NCBI RefSeq assembly: GCF_003574035.1
Contig: NZ_QWKY01000022.1
Coordinates: forward strand, 1 to 47,345
DNA length: 47,345 nucleotides
Direction of reading: 5' to 3'
From: Meiothermus hypogaeus
GTDB lineage: Bacteria > Deinococcota > Deinococci > Deinococcales > Thermaceae
Below the pieces are notes generated by a model that saw only the letters and a program-made list of their open reading frames with translations, did not search any database and was not told the DNA's origin. This document shows positions 1 through 7,530 of the stretch, in pieces (the stretch's first letter is position 1; each line of letters opens with the position of its first letter). The position numbers were made by a program, and so were the translations under genes.

Positions 1-100
1 TGCGCAGCCTGACCTTCTTGTTCATGTGCGGGCTCTGCTCGATGGCCCTCAGCCGCTCATCCTCTTCGCTGCTCAACTCAATGTACCGAAAGTTTCCCAT
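1..100 (-). CDS. IS630-type transposase, N-terminal part (cut by window edge)
   Basis: Only the first 33 codons are in the window, read leftward from an ATG at 98-100. The peptide begins MGNFRYIELSSEEDERL and continues with a basic stretch ending NKKVRLR. A short hydrophilic lead ending in a basic helix that opens a helix-turn-helix is the usual start of IS630/Tc1-mariner-type transposases. The catalytic DDE part lies outside, so the assignment rests on the N-terminus alone. The 88 bases between this start and the next gene hold no gene I can support and probably include the end of the insertion sequence. Confidence 0.5.
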   Translation of the reverse strand, partial: MGNFRYIELSSEEDERLRAIEQSPHMNKKVRLR

Positions 101-177
101 AGTAAAAGTCTATCGTGAGTGTACTTAGAATCCCGATCCACCTTCGTTTCATGCTGCCCTCCTGTACCCAGTCTGGC

Positions 178-206
178 GATGGGCCGTCTTACCGCCGTCT
201 CACCGC
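178..206. repeat. Direct repeat, 11-bp internal period (outer copy)
   Basis: The site starts GATGGGCCGTCTTA, and the same 14 bases start the repeat at 392. Inside it CGTCTTACCGC is followed at once by CGTCTCACCGC, an 11-bp period. It overlaps the last codons (AAVRRR, stop) of the small minus-strand gene. Paired heptamers spaced 11 bp apart are the known binding architecture of SARP/AfsR regulators, and one is encoded next door. Binding here is inference. Confidence 0.45.
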
Positions 207-377
207 GGCAGAGCGCTCGAGAAAGCGCTTGAGTGCTTCTGCCGAGTCGAAGACCAGCCGCTCCCCACCGCGCAGATCGTGCAGCACAAACAGCAAAACC
301 CCCTCCCGAGCTTCGAGCTTGAGGATGTAGCTGGCCAGGATCTGGGGGCTGGTTTTGGGCGGGGCAAGACGACTCAC
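189..377 (-). CDS. Small hypothetical protein, paralogue of the 3523-3723 protein
   Basis: This is a 62-residue protein starting at a GTG at 375-377. Residues 14-50 (LASYILKLEAREG, then LHDLRGGERLVFDS) align with residues 7-45 of the 66-aa protein at 3523-3723 (VGSYLVRFVEKN, then LHNLKTGERLEFES). Both share the pattern SYxxxxE...LHxLxxGERLxFxS and a hydrophobic helix after it. No signal peptide or membrane segment is visible, and I do not recognise a named domain. The gene is divergent from the large regulator at 468 and shares its upstream region with it. The sequence ends in a basic VRRR tail that lies in a repeat. The conserved paralogue argues that it is a real gene. Confidence 0.55.
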   Translation of the reverse strand: MSRLAPPKTSPQILASYILKLEAREGVLLFVLHDLRGGERLVFDSAEALKRFLERSAAVRRR

Positions 378-391
378 ATTTAGAGTCTGTG

Positions 392-420
392 GATGGGCCG
401 TCTTATAGCTGTCTTAGGCT
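392..420. promoter_or_regulatory. Direct repeat between divergent genes, possible SARP operator
   Basis: GATGGGCCGTCTTA repeats the start of the site at 178. Two GTCTTA cores lie 11 bp apart (GTCTTATAGCT then GTCTTAGGCT). The site sits between the divergent small gene (start 377) and the BTAD regulator (start 468). A TAGACT box at 454-459 ends 8 nt before the regulator's ATG. The geometry suits binding by a BTAD-family protein, possibly autoregulation, but no binding is shown. Confidence 0.45.
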
Positions 421-467
421 ACAGAGAACCTCAACCCTTTGTATTTGATCTGTTAGACTTTGTTCAA

Positions 468-3422
468 ATGTCCATTCGGGTTGAGCTATTGGGTTTGCCA
501 CATCTGAGCGATGGTAGGGCGACTCGAGCATTGACCCTCAACAAGCCCACCCTGCTGCTGCTCTATCTGGCCTACCGGGGCGACTGGGTGAGCCGCAGCG
601 AGGCCGCCTTCTTGTTCAGACCCGACGACGAGGAAACCGCAGCCCTCACCCAGCTTCGTCTGCTGCTGCACCGGGCCAAACCCTATGAATGGGCCAAGAC
701 CCTCGAGGCCACCCCCCAGCAATTGCGCTTCAACCCGTCAACCGATGTGCAGGTTTTCAAGCAGGCGGTTCAGGGGCAGCGCTGGCAGGAGGCCATAGAC
801 CTCTATGCGGCCCCCTTGCTGGGCGGCTACAGCGACCCCGACCTGCCAACCTACTCGAGCTGGCTCGAGCTGGAGCGGGCCAGCCTGCAAAACCTCTACG
901 AATCTGCACTCTTGAGCCAAGCCCAGACCCTCGAGGCTGGCGGCGATTTCGCTTCGGCCTCTGAGGTGCTGCACAAGCTGCTGGGCTGTGACCCCTTGGC
1001 TGAGACGGTGCTGCAAGCCTATCTACGAACCACCTATCTGGCCGGACAGCGGGAAAAGGCCCTAAAAGCCTACGACGGGTTTCAGCAGGCGGTGTGGCAA
1101 GAGTTTGAAACCGAGCCGCTGCCCGAAACCCAAACCTTGGCCCAAAGCATCCGCGAGTCCAAGCCTCTGCTGGCCCACAGTCCCGCAAGGGCGGTGGCTC
1201 AGCCCAGCCCCCTGCCTGCCCAGTCCACCCGCTTTGTCGGGCGCAGGCAGGAGTTGCGCGAGCTAACCGGGCAACTCCAACAGCCCGAGTGTCGCCTGCT
1301 GACCCTGATGGGCATTGGGGGTACGGGCAAGACCCGACTGGCCCTCGAGCTGGCCCAGCAGGTACAGGGTAGCTTCGCAGACGGGGTGCGGTTCGTCTCG
1401 CTGGCCGCGTTGGACTCAGCCGAGGGGGTGGTCTCGAGCCTGGTTCAATCGCTGGGGCTAAAGCTGGCTCCTAACCGCGACCCCAAGGCCCAACTGCTGG
1501 ACTACCTAAGCAACAAACACCTGCTGTTGGTGCTGGACAACTTCGAGCAGGTTATGGCGGCCAGCGGGCTGGTGGCGGAAATCTTGCAGCGGAGCCAAAA
1601 CCTCAAACTGCTGGTCACCTCCCGCGAGAGCCTCAAGCTGAGCGGGGAGTGGCTGTTTGATGTACAGGGTTTGAGCTACCCCGGTTCCGGCAGCGCTCTG
1701 CCGCCCGAAAGCTATGATGCGGTGCAACTATTCGTCAATGGGGTTAAGCGGGTGGCCCCGCAACTCGTTTTAGAGCAAAGCGACTTGGACACCATCGCCC
1801 AGCTTTGCCAGAAGCTGGAGGGACACCCGCTGGCGATTGAGCTGGCCTCGAGCTGGGCACGGATCATGCCCGTCGGGCGCATCGCCCAGGAGTTGGAACA
1901 AGGCTACGACCTGCTGCAAACCGACCTCACCGACCTGCCCGAGCGTCAGCGCAACCTGCGGGCGATTCTGGACAAGACCTGGGCCAATCTTTCAGAAAAA
2001 AAAAGGCAGACCCTGGCTAGGCTCTCGGTGTTCGTGGGCGGCTGTACCCTCGAGGCCGCCGAACAAGTGGCGGGGGCGCATTACAGCCTTCTGTTGTCCC
2101 TGGTTAATGAGTCGCTGATCAGACAGCAGCCCGGCTACCGAATGGATTTACACCCCCTGATCCAGCAATACACCGCAGCAAAACTCGGGGAAACAGCCGA
2201 CCTGGTGCCGACCCACCAGCGGCACGCCGAATACTTCATGACCCAGATCGCCCAGCGATTTGCCGATGCCAAACACACCTTTTTGCAGCTCTATCCCGAC
2301 ACCGAGAATTGCCGGGTGGGCTGGTTGTGGCTTTGCAAGCAGAATCGGCTCGACCTGCTCGAGAAAGCCCTGAACAGCATTGACTACTTGTATTCGATGA
2401 CTGGCCGGCACCGCGAGGGCAACCTTGTGTACGAGAGCACGGTAGACATTTTGACTTCCGCACCCTTCTCTGAGCAGCGCGACCGGCTGATGGCGGGGGT
2501 GATTAATGGCTTGGCCGACCGTTCGATGGTGATGGGCCACCTTGGTCAAGCCGAGCAGCAATTGGGGCAAAGCCTCGAACTGCTGACGGGACTCGAGGGG
2601 GTCGAAAAACAGCTTGGCTATGTTCTGACCTCGATGGCGCGGTTGCACTGGCAAAAGGGGGAGTACGCACAGGCCGAGCAGTACCTCTACCGGGCCGCCC
2701 AGACCGTTGCGGCCATCGGCGATATGCGCCAAGAAACCAATATCCAGCACGGGCTGGGCTTGATTCTGCGCGAGCAAGGCCGCTGGGCTGAAGCCCAAGC
2801 CTGCTATAGCCGGGCTTTGGAGTTGTACTTGGGCATGAATGAGTTGGGCAATGCCGCCATCGCGCTGAACAACATCGGGGCACTAAACATCGAACTGGGC
2901 CAATTTCAGATCGCTCAACACACTTTTGAGCGTGGCTTGGCTTTGATCAAAGGCCTTCAAGCCTTTCGGGCCGAAGCCATACTGACCTCGAGTTTGGCCG
3001 GGGTGTTTTACCAACAACAGCACTATCCCAAAGCCCTAGCACAGTACCAAGCCAGCTTGGCCTTGGCTGAACAGGTGCAAGAACTCAACATCAAAAACGA
3101 GGTACTGCGAATGCTAGGCCAAACCTTGCTCAAACTCGGCGACCCAGCCCAAGCCTTGCCCCATTTGCAGCAAAGCCTCGAGCTGTCTTGGAAAGCTCAA
3201 GCCTGGCCCCAACTACTGGCCGACCTAGCGGCTTTTGCTCAGTATTTCGCCAAGGTGCAACAACCCCTCCGGGCCAAGCAACTGCTGGCCGAAGTTGTGG
3301 CCCATCCTGCCACAAAAAGCACTACCCGGCGCGAGAGCCAGACCTTGCTGGAACAGTTGCCCTCTACGGGTGAACCTGCTAGAGATCCGCTTGAAACCCT
3401 GGTGCAACAACTGCTGGCCTAG
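468..3422 (+). CDS. AfsR/SARP-like regulator: winged helix, BTAD, NB-ARC ATPase, TPR
   Basis: A 984-aa cytoplasmic signal-integrating transcription regulator. I chose the ATG at 468 (MSIRVELLGLPHLSDG) because it aligns with the start of the paralogue at 11988; the frame is open upstream to 393. Residues 1-95 form an OmpR-type winged helix (LLYLAYRGDWVSRSEAAFLF). Residues about 96-235 are the bacterial transcriptional activation domain. An AAA/NB-ARC ATPase follows, with Walker A GIGGTGKT at 282-289, Walker B LLLVLDNFE near 352-360 and a TSRE sensor near 384. The C-terminal third is tetratricopeptide repeats (for example residues 730-900). In known relatives the ATPase and TPR parts control DNA binding by the BTAD module. 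TAGACT at 454-459 precedes the start by 8 nt, suggesting a leaderless message. The exported-protein genes downstream on the same strand are likely targets, which is inference. Confidence 0.88.
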   Translation: MSIRVELLGLPHLSDGRATRALTLNKPTLLLLYLAYRGDWVSRSEAAFLFRPDDEETAALTQLRLLLHRAKPYEWAKTLEATPQQLRFNPSTDVQVFKQAVQGQRWQEAIDLYAAPLLGGYSDPDLPTYSSWLELERASLQNLYESALLSQAQTLEAGGDFASASEVLHKLLGCDPLAETVLQAYLRTTYLAGQREKALKAYDGFQQAVWQEFETEPLPETQTLAQSIRESKPLLAHSPARAVAQPSPLPAQSTRFVGRRQELRELTGQLQQPECRLLTLMGIGGTGKTRLALELAQQVQGSFADGVRFVSLAALDSAEGVVSSLVQSLGLKLAPNRDPKAQLLDYLSNKHLLLVLDNFEQVMAASGLVAEILQRSQNLKLLVTSRESLKLSGEWLFDVQGLSYPGSGSALPPESYDAVQLFVNGVKRVAPQLVLEQSDLDTIAQLCQKLEGHPLAIELASSWARIMPVGRIAQELEQGYDLLQTDLTDLPERQRNLRAILDKTWANLSEKKRQTLARLSVFVGGCTLEAAEQVAGAHYSLLLSLVNESLIRQQPGYRMDLHPLIQQYTAAKLGETADLVPTHQRHAEYFMTQIAQRFADAKHTFLQLYPDTENCRVGWLWLCKQNRLDLLEKALNSIDYLYSMTGRHREGNLVYESTVDILTSAPFSEQRDRLMAGVINGLADRSMVMGHLGQAEQQLGQSLELLTGLEGVEKQLGYVLTSMARLHWQKGEYAQAEQYLYRAAQTVAAIGDMRQETNIQHGLGLILREQGRWAEAQACYSRALELYLGMNELGNAAIALNNIGALNIELGQFQIAQHTFERGLALIKGLQAFRAEAILTSSLAGVFYQQQHYPKALAQYQASLALAEQVQELNIKNEVLRMLGQTLLKLGDPAQALPHLQQSLELSWKAQAWPQLLADLAAFAQYFAKVQQPLRAKQLLAEVVAHPATKSTTRRESQTLLEQLPSTGEPARDPLETLVQQLLA

Positions 3423-3481
3423 AATGGCTCATACCTCAATCCCGAAAGCCAAAACAAGCCGTCTGCCCCCGCCATAACCCA

Positions 3482-3515
3482 CTGCAACGGCGCTGCAACG
3501 GGGCCTGCCTAGGCT
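3482..3515 (+). promoter_or_regulatory. SARP-type direct repeat plus -10 box of the small gene at 3523
   Basis: CTGCAACGG occurs at 3482-3490 and 3493-3501, an exact 11-bp period. A TAGGCT box at 3510-3515 follows with 8 nt between the second 9-mer and the box, then 7 nt to the ATG at 3523. Known SARP sites are paired repeats one helical turn apart that replace the -35 element about 8 bp from the -10, so the geometry matches closely. A near copy (CTGCAACGGCA then CTGCAACGG) lies just after the gene, at 3732-3751. Confidence 0.55.
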
Positions 3516-3522
3516 GTAGCCC

Positions 3523-3723
3523 ATGTCCCGTGAGAAGGTGGTCGGCAGCTATCTGGTTCGCTTTGTCGAGAAGAACCATCAGCCGCAGTACAGCCTGCAC
3601 AACCTAAAAACCGGGGAACGGCTCGAGTTTGAGTCGTGGGTGGCGGTGTGGTTTTACCTCGACCAACTCCTGGTAGCCGGACGGGAGGCCGAGCATGAGC
3701 AGCTTGGCAGCCCCAAGCCCTAG
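3523..3723 (+). CDS. Small hypothetical protein, paralogue of the 189-377 protein
   Basis: A 66-aa soluble protein (starts MSREKVVGSYLVRFVEKN; core LHNLKTGERLEFESWV; ends GSPKP). The SYLVRF...LHxLKTGERLEFES core matches the 62-aa protein encoded divergently on the other side of the large regulator. It looks like two or three short strands followed by a helix; I do not recognise a named family. The ATG at 3523 lacks a Shine-Dalgarno sequence but has TAGGCT 7 nt upstream, as expected for a leaderless start. Near-identical 11-bp-period repeats lie directly before and after the gene. The link to the regulator is by position only. Confidence 0.6.
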   Translation: MSREKVVGSYLVRFVEKNHQPQYSLHNLKTGERLEFESWVAVWFYLDQLLVAGREAEHEQLGSPKP

Positions 3724-3731
3724 CAACGCCA

Positions 3732-3751
3732 CTGCAACGGCACTGCAACGG
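3732..3751 (+). repeat. Second copy of the CTGCAACGG pair, after the small gene
   Basis: CTGCAACGG at 3732-3740 and 3743-3751 repeats the pair at 3482 with the same 11-bp period and one difference in the spacer. It lies between the small gene and the exported-protein genes, so it may be a second binding site or part of a duplicated cassette border. Confidence 0.5.
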
Positions 3752-3814
3752 CCCACAGAGAGTATTGCGACCAAGGAGGGAGACATGCGTGAGGCAGGGT
3801 AGACATGGTATCCA

Positions 3815-3831
3815 TTGGCAACAGGTTGGCA
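3815..3831 (+). promoter_or_regulatory. TTGGCA pair, 11-bp period, upstream of the exported-protein operon
   Basis: TTGGCA occurs at 3815-3820 and 3826-3831. The pair lies 39 nt upstream of the ATG at 3870, where a -35 region would be expected; TACTAC or TACAGA nearby could be a weak -10. The heptamer sequence differs from the CTGCAAC pair, so a different regulator may read it. The gene has its own Shine-Dalgarno sequence (AAAGGAG). Confidence 0.35.
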
Positions 3832-3869
3832 GGAAACTACTACAGAAATCTTGAGTAAAGGAGAACTAT

Positions 3870-4610
3870 ATGAGACTTATTTTGACCCTAGTGTCGGTAA
3901 TGCTGTTCGGGGTTTCGGCGCAGCAGGCGTTGGCCCAAACTAAAATCACCAATCAGTATCTGGAGCACAACAGTGTCAAGTATTTCCGAGGGAAAGCTGA
4001 GAATGTGGTGCTGGGTTCTTACGGCGAAAAGAAAAACCCGATCGGATCAGCCGCCTATCTGGCAATTCAAAACAATATTCGTGCCGAGCACCTAAACAAC
4101 CGTGTGCGGGTACTGTCTCCAGTGGAGATAACTTGGAACAACACCACCAAGGCTGAGGTGGAAGCCAACGGCAGCCTACGGGTCTATGGCCTCAACCTAA
4201 GCGCGGCTCGCAATATGACGTTTGAGCAAGCCCGCAGCGGAAGGCTCAAACTGGTCAAGCTCTTTATCAACGAAGGGGCACTGCAAACCATGCTCAACCG
4301 CGATGCGCTTGCGGCCCGCAACTACTTAGCTCGAGAGGGCACTGATGCGCGGATCGTCTCGGAAGTTTGGGTGGTGATGGAGGCCGAATTGGCCGAGCAC
4401 TTTGACACTTCCAGCAGCATTCGGGTCGAAGTCTCACGCGGTCAACAAGCTGCACTGGAGATCACCGCCAGCGGGGGAATTCACCGTAGCCAGTCCATCA
4501 CCCTCTCCGCAGGCAATGTCTTCGCTTACCTGCTGCACAAGGTGAAGAGTTGGAACCGCGACAAAACCGAGATCGAAAACATGGAAGACGATCAAAGCGG
4601 CCTCAACTAA
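3870..4610 (+). CDS. Exported protein of unknown function
   Basis: A 246-aa protein with a clear cleavable signal peptide (MRLILTLVSVMLFGVSAQQA, cleavage likely near ALAQ/T at 22-24). The mature part is a mixed, mainly beta-looking sequence without cysteine pairs or a lipobox. I recognise no family. A Shine-Dalgarno AAAGGAG lies 9 nt before the ATG. It is the first of five same-strand genes (to 9032) encoding exported or membrane proteins; the next start is 14 nt past its stop. It is probably periplasmic or surface-associated. Confidence 0.7.
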   Translation: MRLILTLVSVMLFGVSAQQALAQTKITNQYLEHNSVKYFRGKAENVVLGSYGEKKNPIGSAAYLAIQNNIRAEHLNNRVRVLSPVEITWNNTTKAEVEANGSLRVYGLNLSAARNMTFEQARSGRLKLVKLFINEGALQTMLNRDALAARNYLAREGTDARIVSEVWVVMEAELAEHFDTSSSIRVEVSRGQQAALEITASGGIHRSQSITLSAGNVFAYLLHKVKSWNRDKTEIENMEDDQSGLN

Positions 4611-4624
4611 TCCAGGAGGAAAAC

Positions 4625-5923
4625 ATGAAACAGCTCTTGCTCATTGGGATGATCTTGGCAATCGGCACTATGGCCCTGGCTCGAGACTGGTTCGTCAGCT
4701 CCAAGCGCGGCTCGGGCCGCGAGGGCACCGTCCAAGCCCCAGTCAAGGACTTGGGCAACGTGGTGGATTTGTTGGCCGCTGGAGACCGCGTCTTCATCGC
4801 CGAGGGTAGCTATGTGGGGCGCGGCGAGAATGGCAGCGACGAGATCACGGTTCCGGTGGAGATCTACGGCGGCTGGTCGGACGACTTTAGCGAGCGCGAT
4901 CCCTGGGGCAAGTACAAGACCATCCTGACCGGATCGCGTACCTCGCAAAACTTTGCCATCACCCCGCGCCTTTCAATCAAGACCGATAAGTTTTCCACCA
5001 ACGTCAAACCCGTGGCCCACAAGGTGGTGGTGGAAGGCATCATCATTGATCACGGCCCGCGCAATACCTACACCGACGACAAGGAACTGCGGATTAAGCG
5101 CAAGGCCGCCGCAAACTCGCTGTTCAGCCCCGACACCAATGCCATGGCCATCACCACCGGGCAACAGGGCGAGGTCGTGATACAGGCCAATATCGTGATA
5201 AACGCGGCGGCCTCGCAGGGGGCCTTTGCCTTCTTCCCCGGCAGGGGCGGCAAGGTGCTGGTCAAGAACAATGCGGCTATCAACAACACCGGTTTCGGCT
5301 TCCACCTCTCGCGCAGCTTCAACTCCACCAACGCCGCCGAGCAGCCCACCTACACCTTCGAGAACAACATGGCGGCCTTCACCGAGAAGTACGACCCCTT
5401 CTCCCAGACCCAAGGTGGCTCGGCCATCAAGCTCGAGGCCAATGTCAAATACACCCTCACCAATAACATCTTCGCCCTTTCCGACTTCTACGGCATAGAC
5501 AACGCCGCCAACGCCAAAGGCATCGTGCTGCGCGACAACCTGTTCTTTGGCAACGTGGTGGCCGACTACCTCGAGTTCAACACCAAGATGAAGGTAAGCG
5601 CCCTAGCCGACGAGGCTCGAGGGATTGCCGATGGCAAGGGCAACCTGCTGCAACAGGCCAACCTCAAGGTCTCGCAGCGCTGGGCCAGCGCCTACATGGC
5701 CCGCAACGTGATAGACCGCAACGTCGCCGAGGCCAAGGTCAGCGCCCCCAACACCGGGGCCAACCAACTGCGCAGCATCCTGGGCCTGAACGTACAGGGC
5801 AGCAGCCTGGCGGCGGACTCCGAGGTCTGGCTGCCCCGCATGAGCCTGGAGGACGCGCTGTCGGTGATCGGGCGCTATGGCGACAAGTTCGGGCCGTTCA
5901 TCCCCGCACCCAGCAAGCGCTAA
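4625..5923 (+). CDS. Exported right-handed beta-helix protein
   Basis: 432 aa, starting at the ATG at 4625 behind an AGGAGG Shine-Dalgarno; the frame is open further upstream, but the earlier start would overlap the previous gene and lack a ribosome site. The signal peptide is MKQLLLIGMILAIGTMALA. The N-terminal part (GNVVDLLAAGDRVFIAEGSYVG, then VPVEIYGGW near 90) is the usual entry of DUF1565/pectate-lyase-like helices: a list of positions, an 'effort to appear' motif and a GGW turn. Repeated N-rich turns follow (VKNNAAINNTGFGF, TFENNMAAFT, LTNNIFALS, LRDNLFFGN). Such folds bind or cut polysaccharides or act as surface scaffolds. No catalytic triad is evident. Confidence 0.75.
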   Translation: MKQLLLIGMILAIGTMALARDWFVSSKRGSGREGTVQAPVKDLGNVVDLLAAGDRVFIAEGSYVGRGENGSDEITVPVEIYGGWSDDFSERDPWGKYKTILTGSRTSQNFAITPRLSIKTDKFSTNVKPVAHKVVVEGIIIDHGPRNTYTDDKELRIKRKAAANSLFSPDTNAMAITTGQQGEVVIQANIVINAAASQGAFAFFPGRGGKVLVKNNAAINNTGFGFHLSRSFNSTNAAEQPTYTFENNMAAFTEKYDPFSQTQGGSAIKLEANVKYTLTNNIFALSDFYGIDNAANAKGIVLRDNLFFGNVVADYLEFNTKMKVSALADEARGIADGKGNLLQQANLKVSQRWASAYMARNVIDRNVAEAKVSAPNTGANQLRSILGLNVQGSSLAADSEVWLPRMSLEDALSVIGRYGDKFGPFIPAPSKR

Positions 5924-5976
5924 ACCTGACCGTATAGATGGGGCGGTGTATACCGCCCCACCCACAGAGGCATTCC

Positions 5977-6414
5977 ATGCGTATCCTGAAGGGTCGAGTC
6001 ACCCAAGCACATCCCCGGCCCAGCCTGACCGCAGCCCGCCTGACCGAGCTGACCCTCGACCACCAAACCCGCCTGCTGTTGCAAACCTACGGGGAAACCC
6101 CAGTTGCCGAGGGCGATCAACTGGTGGTGGGCGGGTTTGGGCTGTTCGGGCGGTTCGCGGTGATGGCCTACAAGAACCACACCAGCGGAGCCTCCTGGAG
6201 CAACACCCCGTGGCCGATGGGGCTGATGGGGGCCTTTGTCGCCCTGATGCCCCTGCAAAGCCTCGGCTCCGAGAGGATTGAGGGGGTGTTTTGGGTAAAT
6301 CTGATCTTTGTGTTGGTCGGTCTGGGGCTGGTGGCCTTCGCAGTAAACATTTTTAGCGTCACCCGGCGGGTGTTGTCGGAACATGCCCCCCCCCGACAAA
6401 ACTTCCTGAGGTGA
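5977..6414 (+). CDS. Small membrane protein of unknown function
   Basis: 145 aa from the ATG at 5977, which has a weak AGAGG upstream; an earlier in-frame start at 5938 is less likely. The first 70 residues are soluble (MRILKGRVTQAHPRPSLTAARL). Two hydrophobic segments follow, near 77-95 (PMGLMGAFVALMPL) and 103-125 (FWVNLIFVLVGLGLVAFAV). It ends 18 nt before the TMEM43-like gene and is probably co-transcribed and perhaps functions with it. No family was recognised. Confidence 0.6.
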   Translation: MRILKGRVTQAHPRPSLTAARLTELTLDHQTRLLLQTYGETPVAEGDQLVVGGFGLFGRFAVMAYKNHTSGASWSNTPWPMGLMGAFVALMPLQSLGSERIEGVFWVNLIFVLVGLGLVAFAVNIFSVTRRVLSEHAPPRQNFLR

Positions 6415-6432
6415 CAAGAACTGGAGGTGTAT

Positions 6433-7530
6433 ATGCTCAAAGGGACTGTTGCCTTGGCTGGGGGCTTGTTGTTGTTTGTGGCCGCCTTTCCGCTGCTGTT
6501 TTGGAATGAGGGCCGTGCGGTGAATATCGCTCGAGCGCTCAACCAAGGGGCCAGTCGGGTTATCGCGGTACAGCCCCAACCTATTGACCCCAAACACAAC
6601 CGCGCCCTGGTACACCTTAGTGGGACAGCCAGCCCCACTCAAGCCCTGCGCGACCCCATTCTGGGCCTTGAGGTCGAGGCCCTGCGGCTGCGCCGCACCG
6701 TCGAGATGTACCAGTGGAAAAACGTAACCAGCACCGAGGACGAGCAAAGCCACGCCTTACGTTGGTCGGAAACCCCGGTGGACTCGAGCAACTTCCCGGT
6801 TGAGCAACACAACCCCAAGGCCCTGCCGTTCAAAAGCGCTACCCTCACCGCCCCCTCGGTAGCGCTGGGCGATTTCCAACTCGATCAGGGCCTGACCCAG
6901 CGCTTGTTTGGCTTTCAACCGCTGCCCCTAGACCCTGCCGTCCTGCCAACCGTGGAGAAGGCGCTGGGCCTCAGCAGGGTTGCCCTCGAGGGGGGCTACC
7001 TCTATCTGCCCTATGGCTCGGGCCGCCCTGCCGAGGCCAAACTGGGGGATGTACGGGTGCGCTTTGAGTACATCCCACCTACCCTAGTGAGCGTAGTGGC
7101 CCAGCAAAACGGCAACCGCCTCGAGGCCCAAAGCGCCTCGGGGGCTACCGTGGCCTTGATTCGGCCCGGACAGCATTCGGCCCCGGTGATGTTCGAGCAA
7201 GCCCTGAGCAACAACCACAGCCTGACTTTGGCCCTACGTGTGGCAGGTTTTGCCCTGATGCTATTCGGACTACGCCTCGCGGTTTCGCTGCTGATTCAAG
7301 CTACCCGGTGGATTCCGCTGGTGGGCGATTTGTCACGGCTGGGGGCCAACCTGTTTGCCGGTGTGCTAGCTCTGGTGCTATCGCTGAGTTCAGTAGCCCT
7401 AGCTTGGGTTATCTACCGACCTCTAGTCGCGATGGGATTGATTGGGTTGGCGATGGCCAGCCTTTGGTGGGCGCAACGGGTAGCCCAGCAGCGCAACCAG
7501 CGCAGCAGTTTGCTGAAGGGAGAATCATGA
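6433..7530 (+). CDS. Bacterial TMEM43-family membrane protein
   Basis: 365 aa. The ATG at 6433 is chosen because GGAGGT at 6423-6428 is correctly spaced from it; a GTG two codons earlier overlaps that site. An N-terminal membrane helix ends with FPLLFWNEGRAV, the signature of the TMEM43/LUMA family (DUF1625). A long extracytoplasmic domain follows, then three C-terminal helices (SLTLALRVAGFALMLFGL, NLFAGVLALVLSLSSVALAW, LVAMGLIGLAMASLWW). The one-plus-three helix arrangement matches the family. In animals the protein is in the inner nuclear membrane; bacterial members have no settled role. The stop overlaps the next start (ATGA). Confidence 0.78.
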   Translation: MLKGTVALAGGLLLFVAAFPLLFWNEGRAVNIARALNQGASRVIAVQPQPIDPKHNRALVHLSGTASPTQALRDPILGLEVEALRLRRTVEMYQWKNVTSTEDEQSHALRWSETPVDSSNFPVEQHNPKALPFKSATLTAPSVALGDFQLDQGLTQRLFGFQPLPLDPAVLPTVEKALGLSRVALEGGYLYLPYGSGRPAEAKLGDVRVRFEYIPPTLVSVVAQQNGNRLEAQSASGATVALIRPGQHSAPVMFEQALSNNHSLTLALRVAGFALMLFGLRLAVSLLIQATRWIPLVGDLSRLGANLFAGVLALVLSLSSVALAWVIYRPLVAMGLIGLAMASLWWAQRVAQQRNQRSSLLKGES

